From assembly GCA_964425915.1 (NCBI GenBank), contig CAYROO010000002.1, forward strand, positions 186,001 to 250,000: DNA of 64,000 bases, given 5' to 3'. Both the position numbers and the translations under genes were made by a program. How positions within the stretch are numbered: the first letter of the stretch is position 1; the number at the start of each line of letters is the position of its first letter. This stretch comes from Polycyclovorans sp964425915 (GTDB taxonomy: Bacteria > Pseudomonadota > Gammaproteobacteria > Nevskiales > Nevskiaceae). Shown in pieces: positions 43,074 to 51,660 of the stretch. The notes below the pieces were generated by a model. That model searched no databases. It was not told the origin of the DNA and worked only from the letters and a program-made list of their open reading frames with translations.

Positions 43074-45721
43074 GTGCCTCCGGCGTCTGGAGTGGCCTCG
43101 GCGGCCGATGCCGGTTCGGGCGTCACCTCGGGCGCCGGCGCCGGGGTCGCGCTGGGCACAGGCGTCGCGGCACGACGACCACCGCCGAGCAAGCCCCGCA
43201 GCGCCTCGCCGGCATCGGGTCCAAGCTTTTCTTGGAGCTTGTCCTGAAGCTTTTCGCGGGCGCGATCCTTCTCGGCATCAATCTTTTCCTGGACCCTTTC
43301 CTTCTCGGCATCGAGCTTTTCGCGTGCGCCGTCGAAGGCCTTCTGCTGCAGGGCTTCCTTGATGTCGAGCTTCACCTTGGGCGCGAACAGGCTGCCGGTG
43401 AGCTGAATCGGGATGGTCAGCCCCTTGAGGCTTTCCAATGCTTTACCGTCCTGACCGGTCGCGGTTTCCACCACGGTGGGCTTGGCGAGGAAGTTAATGG
43501 TTTCCTTCGCCAGATCAACCTCGCCGCTGCCGGCGAGTCGGAACAGGGGGCTGGCAGCCGCCAGGCTGTCGGTCTTGAGCACCCCGTTGACGATCTGCGC
43601 GGCGGCGGAAAAGCTGGCGAAGTCGGTTTCCTCGGCGGTGTTGGCTGCCTCACGCGCAGCCACCATGTTGCCGGCCAGCATGGCCTCACCCCGCCGTAGT
43701 ACCTGCGCCAGGTTGAATCCCTTGACCGCGCCATCACGCAGCTCGAACGACAGCTGACCATTCAGCGCCTGCCGCAACGCACCGACGGTCTCGCCGGCGC
43801 TGGTGAGATCGACGCGGATACGGCCCAGCCCGGAGACATAGTCCTTGCCAAGCAAATCGGCGAGGAAGGGGGCGATCTTGAGCGCGTCAAGTTCGGTCTT
43901 CAGGGCGTAGCGGGGCGTATCCCCCGGGGTGTAGCGGTTATCCAGGTTGACCTGGCCGCCGTAGAGCTTGGCGCTGATCTGCTGCCGCTTGGGCTGCCCC
44001 GCCGGGCCGCTGAGGCTGACGCTGGCGTCGGTTAGGGTGACGCCACTGACCTTGAGGGTGCCCACCCGCAGGGTGCCGTCGGCATTGAGGTTGTCGAGCA
44101 CTTCGGTGGGCAGCCGGATGTCGTTGATGTTGCCGTTGTCTCCGGCTGGCTTGCCGCCGGTGTGTGCGGCCTCATCGGCCGGCGGCAGGTAGCGGTCGAC
44201 GTCGATGCCGTCCACATCGAGCTTGAAGGCCAGTGCCTGGGTCGCGAAGTCGCGCACCGTGACCTCGCCGGTCGCCGTGGTGTCGTCCAGCGTCAGCTTG
44301 AGGTTCTTCAGGGCGGCGCGGGTGGGCCCGGCTTCCAGGGCGGCAGAGAACTGCGCGGACGACAGCACCTCACCATCCCGCGTGGCGTAGGCAATCCCGA
44401 GCTGGTCCATCACCTGCCGCGGGGAAAACGGGGCGACCGCGACGGTGCCGGCCACCTGGGGCGCCTCGCCGTTGAGCTGTCGGGCATCCAGTGCCGCTTG
44501 CAACGACACACCCACCACTTCGGCCACCAGCTTCTGCAGGCTGGCGGTCCCCTGGGCACCGTTGTAGCGCAGGGCCGAGGTCAGCCTGAGGGCTGCAGGG
44601 CGCTTGATCGCGCCACCTTCCGCTTCGCCGCGCAGCGCAAGGTCCGGCCAATCCAGCACCATGTCCTGCAATTGCAGCGTGGGGTTGCCCGTAAGCGAGG
44701 CCTGGGCAATCAGCCCCATCGGATTCGGCGTTTCCTGGCCGCCAGTCTGCACCGACAATGCCAGGTTGCGGGCGGCGATCTGACCCTGCTTGAGGTTGGC
44801 CTCCACATCCCCATTGAGGGTCAACGCCGCGCCCAGCGGCTGACCATCCATGAGGGTGGCGCCGGTGCCGGTGACTGCCAGCCGCAGCCCGCTGGCGGAG
44901 AACACCTGCTCGGAAAGCCGCGCCACCGCATCGCCGTCGAGCGTCAATACACCCGCCATATCGCTCTTGGAGACCAGTTGGCGAGCATCCGCTGCCACCT
45001 TCAGACGAATGCCCTCAAAGGCGATGCGATCAAAGGCATCATCGGGCACCACTGTGGCCGCAAGTTCGATCTCGGCCTTCAGCGACGGGTCATCGAGGCT
45101 GACCCGGAGTGCCGTCTCGATATCCACCGCTTCGCCAGGGGCCAGGGCGCCCGTGTCCAGGTTGAGCTGGTCCACTACCAGGGACATCGGCGCCTGCGCA
45201 TCCGAATAGCGCAGCGTGGCGTTCTCGATGCGTACGCCAGCGATGTCCAGTTTCTTCGGGTCGAAGCCGCCGCCTGCCTCCGTCGGCGTCTCGGCCGCCG
45301 CTTGCTCCTGCTCGTCAGACCCGGCCAGATCCGACCAATTGTCGCTGCCGTCGGCGCGTCGCTCCAGATTGAGGACCAGGCCGCTGAGGGTCACGGCACT
45401 CACCTCCAGGCGGCGGTCCAGCAACAAGGGCATCAGGCGAGCCCCCACGTCAACCGTGCCGACCCGCGCGAAAGGCCGCTCCTCGAACCCGGCCGCATTG
45501 CCCAGCTCGGCCTCACTGACTCGCAGCTTGATCCAGGGAAACACTTTCAGTTCGATCTGCCCCAACGAGAGGCTGCGACCGGTGTTCTTTTCCACCGCCT
45601 TGGCGATGGTGTCGCGGTAATCGTTGGGGTCGATCAGCATCGGCAGGGCGACCGCTGCACCGATCAGCAGCGCCAGCAGGATGCCGAAAACGGACAGGGC
45701 AATCTTCAGTTTCTTGACCAT
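43070..45721 (-). CDS. AsmA-family envelope protein
   Basis: Large AsmA/DUF3971-like protein of 883 residues, anchored in the inner membrane by one N-terminal helix (IALSVFGILLALLIGAAVAL) with a long periplasmic beta-rich body. AsmA-family proteins are now seen as lipid-transfer bridges between inner and outer membranes. Family motifs include DPNDYRDTIAKAVEKNTGRS near the start and the C-terminal AsmA_2 block with GQLSFELRDGAVKGFNLAQV. The tail is unusual: a highly charged coiled coil (about residues 780-840, repeats of EKERVQEKIDAEKDR) and then a Pro/Ala-rich end. Couples to mutY by a GTGA overlap. Confidence 0.92.
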   Translation of the reverse strand: MVKKLKIALSVFGILLALLIGAAVALPMLIDPNDYRDTIAKAVEKNTGRSLSLGQIELKVFPWIKLRVSEAELGNAAGFEERPFARVGTVDVGARLMPLLLDRRLEVSAVTLSGLVLNLERRADGSDNWSDLAGSDEQEQAAAETPTEAGGGFDPKKLDIAGVRIENATLRYSDAQAPMSLVVDQLNLDTGALAPGEAVDIETALRVSLDDPSLKAEIELAATVVPDDAFDRIAFEGIRLKVAADARQLVSKSDMAGVLTLDGDAVARLSEQVFSASGLRLAVTGTGATLMDGQPLGAALTLNGDVEANLKQGQIAARNLALSVQTGGQETPNPMGLIAQASLTGNPTLQLQDMVLDWPDLALRGEAEGGAIKRPAALRLTSALRYNGAQGTASLQKLVAEVVGVSLQAALDARQLNGEAPQVAGTVAVAPFSPRQVMDQLGIAYATRDGEVLSSAQFSAALEAGPTRAALKNLKLTLDDTTATGEVTVRDFATQALAFKLDVDGIDVDRYLPPADEAAHTGGKPAGDNGNINDIRLPTEVLDNLNADGTLRVGTLKVSGVTLTDASVSLSGPAGQPKRQQISAKLYGGQVNLDNRYTPGDTPRYALKTELDALKIAPFLADLLGKDYVSGLGRIRVDLTSAGETVGALRQALNGQLSFELRDGAVKGFNLAQVLRRGEAMLAGNMVAAREAANTAEETDFASFSAAAQIVNGVLKTDSLAAASPLFRLAGSGEVDLAKETINFLAKPTVVETATGQDGKALESLKGLTIPIQLTGSLFAPKVKLDIKEALQQKAFDGAREKLDAEKERVQEKIDAEKDRAREKLQDKLQEKLGPDAGEALRGLLGGGRRAATPVPSATPAPAPEVTPEPASAAEATPDAGGT

Positions 45722-45928
45722 GATGTTCGCCTTGGAAGCGGATGCGTAAGGCTACGAGGGAGCGCCCGAGTCTACGGGGGCCACCCCGACCACGCCAAAC
45801 CGCTGAGATGTGAACCGCAGCTTAGTAAATTCATCCTGAACGTCGCCCGAATCACCCGCCGCATGACAGATATGTGACCATGGCGACTGACGAGGCCGTC
45901 ATCTAGACCTCGACGAGGAGCCATTGCT

Positions 45929-47770
45929 ATGCCGATCCCCCGCCGCCGCGCCCCGCGGCATCTGTTGCTGTCCTGTGCCACAGCCTGGTTGCTCGCCGCC
46001 TGCGGCAGCAGTGACCCGCTCGGCGAGACCCGTGTCCCGATCACCGAGTCGCGTGCCGGCGAGCAGGCCCATGTGGTGCTGGAATCGCCGGTCGACGGCG
46101 TCGACATCTCCTTTGAGCTGTTCGAACCGGACCAACTGGTGGCTGGCGAAACCTACCCGCTGGTACTCCAGGGCCACGGCTATGGCGGTGCCCGCCAGAC
46201 CGAGCGCAGCGGATTCATCGCGCGGCTCACCGAGGCCGGCTACTACGTGATCTCCATCGATCAGCGCGGCTTTGGCGCCTCCGGCGGCAGCGTGCGGGTC
46301 ATGGGGCCGGATACCGAGGGTCAGGACCTCGTCACCATCCTCGACTGGGCCGAACAGCTGCCCGGTCTGCGACGCCGGCCCAATGGCGCGATGATGGTGG
46401 GCAGCTACGGCGGCTCCTACGGTGGCATGTACCAGTTTTTGCTGGCCGGCACCGACCCCAAGCAGCGCCTGCGGGTGATCGCGCCGGACATTACGCCGCA
46501 CGACCTGGTGTACGCGCTGAACCCCAACGATGTGATCAAGTCAGGCTGGGCGCTGGTGCTGGTGGCCGGCGGTGAGGCCAGTGGCGTCACCTCGCTGGTG
46601 GACGCGCTCGGCAGCCTGCCCTCGGGTGATGTCGGGGCGCTGCTCAATGCGCTGTCGCCGACCCTCACCAACCAGGACACGGCCATCGTTGAGACCCTGG
46701 TCCAGGGCACACTGACCAACGTCTTTCCGGAAGCCGGGCGCAACTTCTTCGGCTATCACAGCGTCCGCTATTTCTGCGACGGCGAAGCCGCCGGCCCTCA
46801 GAACTTCATCTTCGGGCAGCCGGACCCCCTCAACGTGCCACCGCGGCCCTTCGCGCGCATCGATGCCCTGATCACCCAGGGCTTCCGCGACACCCTGTTC
46901 AATTTCAACGACGGCGCCCTCAATTACGCCTGCCTGAAGGCCCGCGGCGGAGATGTGCGGCTGCTCACCCACCAGACCGGGCATCTGCTGCCGGTAGCCC
47001 TGCCCGAGGGCGTGCAGACTGCGCTGGATCCGTTCTATGCGGCGCTCACAGTCCCGGCGTTCCAGGACGCTGGCGGCTCACGTAGCTGCGGCAGCGTCAA
47101 TCTAGACGACGCCATGTTCGCCTGGTTCGAGGAGAAGCTGCAGGGCAAGCCGGGGGCTGTTGATGCCGCCCTGCCCACCGGCGATGCGGTGTGCATGAGT
47201 CTGGCCGAGGGCGATGCGATCACCACCCGCTCCGTCAAGCGCGGCGGAACACCCTTCACCATCGATGACAGCACACCGCAATTCAACAGCGTGCTTGGGG
47301 TGGTCGGCAGCCTGCTGGGCAGCGGCCTGCGCGACCTGCTACTGGCCGACCAGGTGCTGATGACGGTGCCCGAGGAAGGGGCCGTGCTGGCCGGCATTCC
47401 GACCGCTGAGATCACGCTGAGCCCGGTCGGTGGCCTGGGCTTGGAAACCTGCCCCACACCGTTGGCGCTGGGGGCCTGCGACCCCATTCTGTTCCTCGGC
47501 TTGGGACAGCGCCTTCCGGGCGAGGCCCGCTGGGATCTGATCGATGACCAGCTGACACCGGTCCGGGGTTTTGGCAGCCACAGCCTGGACATGACCGGCG
47601 TGGGCGAGCGCCTGGTGCCGGGCGCCGAGTTGGGGCTGCTGGTGTATGGCTTCCACGCCCAGTTTCCGGTGACCTGGTCACGCGACGTGGTCCTGCCGGC
47701 GCTGACGCTCGGCGGAAGCCTGGCGCTGCCCTTGCTGACCGACCAGGAGATCGTTCAGGACGGCGTCTGA
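45929..47770 (+). CDS. CocE/NonD-type alpha/beta hydrolase lipoprotein
   Basis: Secreted serine hydrolase of 613 residues. Lipobox LAAC (Cys25) follows a short signal. The catalytic domain resembles the X-Pro dipeptidyl-peptidase S15/CocE group: LVLQGHGYGG oxyanion region, SIDQRGFGASGG, and nucleophile elbow GGSYGG (S163) in GSYGGSYGGMYQF. A candidate catalytic His is H352 in HQTGHLLP. The C-terminal about 200 residues (from about 410) are beta-rich like the CocE jelly-roll domain. Shine-Dalgarno GAGGAG lies eight bases upstream. Substrate not predictable; a peptidase or an ester hydrolase is equally possible. Confidence 0.8.
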   Translation: MPIPRRRAPRHLLLSCATAWLLAACGSSDPLGETRVPITESRAGEQAHVVLESPVDGVDISFELFEPDQLVAGETYPLVLQGHGYGGARQTERSGFIARLTEAGYYVISIDQRGFGASGGSVRVMGPDTEGQDLVTILDWAEQLPGLRRRPNGAMMVGSYGGSYGGMYQFLLAGTDPKQRLRVIAPDITPHDLVYALNPNDVIKSGWALVLVAGGEASGVTSLVDALGSLPSGDVGALLNALSPTLTNQDTAIVETLVQGTLTNVFPEAGRNFFGYHSVRYFCDGEAAGPQNFIFGQPDPLNVPPRPFARIDALITQGFRDTLFNFNDGALNYACLKARGGDVRLLTHQTGHLLPVALPEGVQTALDPFYAALTVPAFQDAGGSRSCGSVNLDDAMFAWFEEKLQGKPGAVDAALPTGDAVCMSLAEGDAITTRSVKRGGTPFTIDDSTPQFNSVLGVVGSLLGSGLRDLLLADQVLMTVPEEGAVLAGIPTAEITLSPVGGLGLETCPTPLALGACDPILFLGLGQRLPGEARWDLIDDQLTPVRGFGSHSLDMTGVGERLVPGAELGLLVYGFHAQFPVTWSRDVVLPALTLGGSLALPLLTDQEIVQDGV

Positions 47771-47781
47771 GTCTTCGGGGT

Positions 47782-47982
47782 TTACCCCCCACCGACCGCG
47801 TGGATGATCTCCACGCGGTCGCCCTCGACCAGGGTGCGGTCAGGCCAGCGCGAACGCGGCACGATCTCGCCGTTCACCTCAACCGCGACACGGCGTCCGC
47901 TCGATACCGATTCGGCCAGGAGCGCGGGCAGGCTTGTCGCTGCAGCCAGTTCGCGCGGCTCCCCGTTCAACACAATCTGCAT
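47782..47982 (-). CDS. thiS: Thiamine biosynthesis sulfur carrier ThiS
   Basis: Ubiquitin-like sulfur carrier of 66 residues that, as the C-terminal thiocarboxylate, donates sulfur to ThiG for the thiazole of thiamine. The reading MQIVLNGEPRELAAATSLPA and the C-terminal DRVEIIHAVGGG with the Gly-Gly end are typical. It lies on the strand opposite to thiG, head to head with a tRNA-Gly only 20 bases away, which is unusual because thiS and thiG are normally co-directional neighbours. Weak Shine-Dalgarno GAGAG. Confidence 0.95.
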   Translation of the reverse strand: MQIVLNGEPRELAAATSLPALLAESVSSGRRVAVEVNGEIVPRSRWPDRTLVEGDRVEIIHAVGGG

Positions 47983-48002
47983 TACACTCTCTCGTCACGC
48001 AT

Positions 48003-48076
48003 GCGGGTGTAGTTCAATGGTAGAACTTCAGCTTCCCAAGCTGATAGCGTGGGTTCGATTCCCATCACCCGCTCCA
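48003..48076 (+). tRNA. tRNA-Gly (CCC)
   Basis: A complete 74-base cloverleaf: acceptor GCGGGTG/CACCCGC, T73 and encoded CCA. The anticodon stem is TCAGC/GCTGA with loop TTCCCAA, anticodon CCC, which reads GGG. A terminator hairpin follows 12 bases after the CCA end. No convincing -35 was seen; a TACACT at 47983-47988 is a possible -10. Confidence 0.97.
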
Positions 48077-48087
48077 GTTTTTTCCAC

Positions 48088-48112
48088 ACGGTCGCCGCGA
48101 GCGGCCGTTTTT
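48088..48112 (+). terminator. Terminator of tRNA-Gly, just upstream of thiG
   Basis: Stem ACGGTCGC / GCGGCCGT (48088-48095, 48101-48108, one T-G pair) with a 5-base loop and TTTTT to 48112. It ends 7 bases before the thiG ATG. Confidence 0.8.
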
Positions 48113-48119
48113 CTCAGCG

Positions 48120-48917
48120 ATGATGACAGCACCCACTGACATGGCGCCGCTGGTGATCGCTGGCCGCGCCTTCCACTCCCGCCTGCTGGTGGGCACCGGT
48201 AAGTACCGGGATCTTGAGCAGACCCGCGCAGCGATCGTTGCCAGCGGTGCTGAGATTGTGACCGTGGCCATCCGCCGCACCAATATCGGCCAGAGCCCGG
48301 GCGAGCCCAATCTGCTCGACGTGATCCCGCCCGAGCAGTTCACCATTCTCCCCAACACCGCCGGCTGCTACACCGCGGCCGATGCCGTTCGGACCTGCCA
48401 GCTGGCGCGCGAGCTGCTCGATGGCCATCCCTTGGTGAAGCTCGAAGTGCTCGGCGACCCCAAGACGCTGTATCCGGACATGCCGGCGACACTGTCGGCC
48501 GCCGAAACCCTGGTGAAGGACGGCTTCGAGGTGATGGTGTACTGCGCCGACGATCCCATCGCCTGCAAGCGGCTGGAGGATCTCGGCTGCGTTGCCGTGA
48601 TGCCGTTGGCTGCGCCGATCGGCTCCGGGCTGGGCATCCAGAACCGCTACAACATTCTCACCATTGTCGAGCATGCGACCGTCCCGATCATCGTCGATGC
48701 CGGTGTCGGCACCGCCAGCGATGCCACCATTGCCATGGAACTGGGCTGCGACGGCGTGCTGATGAACACCGCCATTGCCGAAGCCCGCGACCCGGTGCTG
48801 ATGGCCAGCGCCATGCGCAAGGGCATTGAAGCCGGGCGAGAAGCCTACTGCGCGGGGCGCATGCCGCGTCGTCGCTACGCGTCGGCCTCGTCGCCCCTCG
48901 ATGGCCTCAGCGGATGA
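48120..48917 (+). CDS. thiG: Thiazole synthase
   Basis: Forms the thiazole phosphate of thiamine from deoxyxylulose 5-phosphate, dehydroglycine and ThiS thiocarboxylate. 265 residues of a TIM barrel. Motifs: SRLLVGTGKYRDLEQ, TVAIRRTNI, LVKLEVLGDPKTLYPD with the Schiff-base Lys, IGSGLGIQN, and DAGVGTASDATIAMELGCDG. The start may be the ATG at 48120, 48123 or 48141 (MAPLVIAGR); none has a clear Shine-Dalgarno. Its stop overlaps the trmB start by ATGA. Confidence 0.97.
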   Translation: MMTAPTDMAPLVIAGRAFHSRLLVGTGKYRDLEQTRAAIVASGAEIVTVAIRRTNIGQSPGEPNLLDVIPPEQFTILPNTAGCYTAADAVRTCQLARELLDGHPLVKLEVLGDPKTLYPDMPATLSAAETLVKDGFEVMVYCADDPIACKRLEDLGCVAVMPLAAPIGSGLGIQNRYNILTIVEHATVPIIVDAGVGTASDATIAMELGCDGVLMNTAIAEARDPVLMASAMRKGIEAGREAYCAGRMPRRRYASASSPLDGLSG

Positions 48918-49600
48918 ATGCGGTCAGCCCCGTGATGCGCCCTATCCGGTCCTATGTGCGCCGCGAAGGGCGCATGACGGTCGGGCAGCAGCAGGCCTTG
49001 GATACGCTGCTGCCGCAATGGGGCCTCGACCCGGGCCAGCCGCTGCAAGCCGACCGCGTGTTCGGTCGACGGGCCCCGCTGACCTTCGAGATCGGCTTCG
49101 GCGTCGGTGACTATCTGCTGGCGCGGCTGCTGGCGGAGCCCGAGCGCGACTTCATCGGAGCCGAGGTGCATCGCCCGGGTGTCGGGCACCTGCTGTCGCG
49201 GGCGTATGCCGGGGGGGCGCGCAACTTGCGGGTCTACACCCACGATGCCGTCGAGGTGCTGCGCGACTGTGTCGCTGAAGGCGCACTGGATGAACTGGTC
49301 ATCCAGTTTCCCGACCCCTGGCACAAGAAGCGCCACAACAAGCGACGGCTGGTGCAGTCCGCCTTTGCGGAGCTGGCGGTCTCACGGTTGGCGCCCGGTG
49401 GCCGACTGTTGCTGGCCACCGACTGGGCGCCGTATGCCGAGCAGATGGTCGAGGTGCTTAACGCCACATCGGGCCTGCGCAACCTCAGTACCGATGGCCG
49501 CTATGTTCCCCGGCCCGCCAACCGGGCCCTGACCCGCTTCGAAAAGCGCGGCGAGCGGCTCGGCCACGCCGTCTTCGACCTCGCCTATCAGCGGGTCTGA
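48914..49600 (+). CDS. trmB: tRNA (guanine-46-N7)-methyltransferase
   Basis: SAM-dependent enzyme that makes m7G46 in the variable loop of tRNAs. 228 residues. The SAM-binding FEIGFGVGDYLL and the family signature FPDPWHKKRHNKRR are intact. Coupled to thiG by an ATGA overlap, an order also seen in pseudomonads and xanthomonads. prkB follows after 5 bases. Confidence 0.97.
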   Translation: MNAVSPVMRPIRSYVRREGRMTVGQQQALDTLLPQWGLDPGQPLQADRVFGRRAPLTFEIGFGVGDYLLARLLAEPERDFIGAEVHRPGVGHLLSRAYAGGARNLRVYTHDAVEVLRDCVAEGALDELVIQFPDPWHKKRHNKRRLVQSAFAELAVSRLAPGGRLLLATDWAPYAEQMVEVLNATSGLRNLSTDGRYVPRPANRALTRFEKRGERLGHAVFDLAYQRV

Positions 49601-49605
49601 ATCGG

Positions 49606-50487
49606 ATGTCCCTGCAACATCCCATCATCGGCATTACCGGCGCCAGCGGCGCCGGCACCAGCACCGCGATGAAGGTGCTGCAGCACCTTGCCGAGGTGCT
49701 TCAACTGAAGGCGGCCGTCATCGAGGGCGATGCCTTCCACGCCTATGACCGCGAGCAGCTGCGTGCAGCGCTCGAGCGCGCCCGCATCCGCGGCGAGAAC
49801 TTCTCCCTGTTTGGACCGGCCGGCAACCTGCTGGAGCGCCTGGACGCCACCCTGGAAGCCTATGCCCGCGATGGCAGCGGCAAGATCCGCCGGTACCTGC
49901 ATACCGAGGCTGAAGGCGAGGCCGCCGGTCAGGCGGCGGGCACCTTCACTGGCTGGGAGCCTCTGCCCGCCGGCACCGACCTGCTGCTCTACGAAGGGCT
50001 GCACGGCGGCTATGTCGGAGATGACGTCAACATTGCCCGGCACATGGACCTGCTGATCGGGGTCACCCCGGTGATCAACCTCGAATGGATTCAGAAGATT
50101 CGTCGTGACACCGACGAGCGTGGTCACCGGCCGGAAGATGTGATGGCCACCATTCTGCGCCGCATGCCGGACTATGTGACCCACATCACGCCGCAATTTT
50201 CGCGTACCGATATCAACTTCCAGCGGGTGCCGCTGGTCGACACCTCCAACCCCTTCATGGTGCGCGACATCCCGGCGCCGGAGGAAAGCCTGGTGGTGGC
50301 GCATTTCAATCCGCAGGGCCGTTTCAAGCCGGATTTTCCCGGCCTGCAGCAGGTGCTGCCAGGCGCCTTCCTGTCGCAACCCCAGACCCTGGTGATTCCC
50401 GGTGGCCTCATTGGCGAGGCCATGGAGCGCATCCTCAAGCCCGTGGTCGAGGCTCTGATCGCCCGCCGCGGCCGTCCCGCAGCATAA
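49606..50487 (+). CDS. prkB: Phosphoribulokinase (PrkB type)
   Basis: Predicted ATP-dependent kinase of ribulose 5-phosphate, 293 residues. The N-terminal P-loop GASGAGTS (residues 11-18) has the form typical of phosphoribulokinase rather than uridine kinase, followed by IEGDAFHAYDR and LLYEGLHGGYVGDDVNIARH with the catalytic Asp/Glu region. It is the size of E. coli PrkB and proteobacterial form I enzymes. No RuBisCO gene is in the window, so a Calvin-cycle role is unproven; PrkB-type genes are common in heterotrophs with unclear roles. Confidence 0.9.
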   Translation: MSLQHPIIGITGASGAGTSTAMKVLQHLAEVLQLKAAVIEGDAFHAYDREQLRAALERARIRGENFSLFGPAGNLLERLDATLEAYARDGSGKIRRYLHTEAEGEAAGQAAGTFTGWEPLPAGTDLLLYEGLHGGYVGDDVNIARHMDLLIGVTPVINLEWIQKIRRDTDERGHRPEDVMATILRRMPDYVTHITPQFSRTDINFQRVPLVDTSNPFMVRDIPAPEESLVVAHFNPQGRFKPDFPGLQQVLPGAFLSQPQTLVIPGGLIGEAMERILKPVVEALIARRGRPAA

Positions 50488-50497
50488 GGAGCCCCGC

Positions 50498-51529
50498 ATG
50501 GAAACCCGCCCGCTAGGCGATACCGACCTCCGCGTCAGTCTGATCACCCTCGGCACCATGACCTGGGGCGAACAAAACACGGAAGCTGAAGCGCACCAGC
50601 AGATGGACCGGGCGCTGGCCGCCGGGGTCAACCTGTTCGATGCCGCCGAGATGTATCCGGTGCCGCCACGGGCCGAGACATACGGGCTCACCGAGACCTT
50701 CATTGGCACTTGGCTGAAGAAGCGTGGGCGCCCGGACGGCCTGTTGCTGGCCAGCAAGGTGATCGGCCCAGGGCCCTTCCCCTACATCCGCGGCGGCCCG
50801 CTGCTGAAGCGAGAGCAGGTGATCGCCGCCTGCGACGCCAGCCTCAAGCGCCTGCAGACCGATGTCATTGACCTCTACCAGGTGCACTGGCCGGAGCGCG
50901 GCACCAACTACTTCGGCAAGCTCGGATATGTGCCGGACGAGCGCGGCAGCACACCCATCGAGGAAACCCTGCGCGCGCTTGCTGAGCTGCGGGCCGCCGG
51001 CAAGATTCGCCACATCGGCATTTCCAACGAAACGCCCTGGGGCCTCAGCGAGTACCTGCGGCTGGCCCGGGAAGCCGGCCTGCCGCGTGTGGTCAGCGTG
51101 CAGAACCCCTATTCGCTGCTCAACCGCAGCTACGAGATCGGCCTTGCCGAGTTCGCCCACCGTGAGCGGATCGGACTGCTGGCCTACTCGCCCCTGGCCT
51201 TCGGCATGCTCAGCGGCAAGTACCTGGGCGACACCTGGCCTGCCGACGGTCGGCTCTCGCTGTTCAAGCGATTCAGTCGCTACAACGGCCCCCAAGGTAT
51301 TGCTGCCACCCGCGCGTACGTGGCTTTGGCGCAGGAGCACGGCCTGGACCCGGCGCAGATGGCCCTGGCATTCGTCAACGCCCAGCCCTTCGTCACCAGC
51401 AATATCATTGGTGCCACCACGATGGCGCAGCTGGAGGCCAATCTGGCATCGGCCGAGCTGACCCTCGACAACACGGTGCTGAAGGCCATCGAGACGATCC
51501 ACGCGCAGTACACCATCCCCTGTCCCTGA
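50498..51529 (+). CDS. Aldo/keto reductase, Tas-like
   Basis: NADP(H)-dependent oxidoreductase of 343 residues, close in length to E. coli Tas (346). The catalytic tetrad is visible: Asp and Tyr in FDAAEMYP, Lys in LLASKVIGP and His in YQVHWPERG. Cofactor-binding residues lie in the C-terminal PFVTSNIIGATTMAQLEANL. A clear Shine-Dalgarno AAGGAG precedes the ATG, 10 bases after prkB. Natural substrate unknown. Confidence 0.93.
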   Translation: METRPLGDTDLRVSLITLGTMTWGEQNTEAEAHQQMDRALAAGVNLFDAAEMYPVPPRAETYGLTETFIGTWLKKRGRPDGLLLASKVIGPGPFPYIRGGPLLKREQVIAACDASLKRLQTDVIDLYQVHWPERGTNYFGKLGYVPDERGSTPIEETLRALAELRAAGKIRHIGISNETPWGLSEYLRLAREAGLPRVVSVQNPYSLLNRSYEIGLAEFAHRERIGLLAYSPLAFGMLSGKYLGDTWPADGRLSLFKRFSRYNGPQGIAATRAYVALAQEHGLDPAQMALAFVNAQPFVTSNIIGATTMAQLEANLASAELTLDNTVLKAIETIHAQYTIPCP

Positions 51530-51660
51530 GCCGGCACCGCTGACCGTACCGTTCGTCCGCGCTTGTCGGCACGGCCAACCGCTGCGGGTTGAAAGCCCCT
51601 GTCGACCGGCGTAGAACGGAACTCAGGTTCCACTCGGGAATCTGCGGAGGAGGACACGCA

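Noticed and set aside
44162..45877. 571-codon plus-strand frame opposite asmA
   Set aside because: Shadow frame; the minus strand has family motifs and coupled neighbours.
41598..48076. tRNA genes as integration sites of a mobile element
   Set aside because: No integrase, no repeated tRNA 3' end and core genes on both sides.
47983..48119. TPP riboswitch for thiS or thiG
   Set aside because: The space is filled by the tRNA-Gly and its terminator; no TPP aptamer core is seen.
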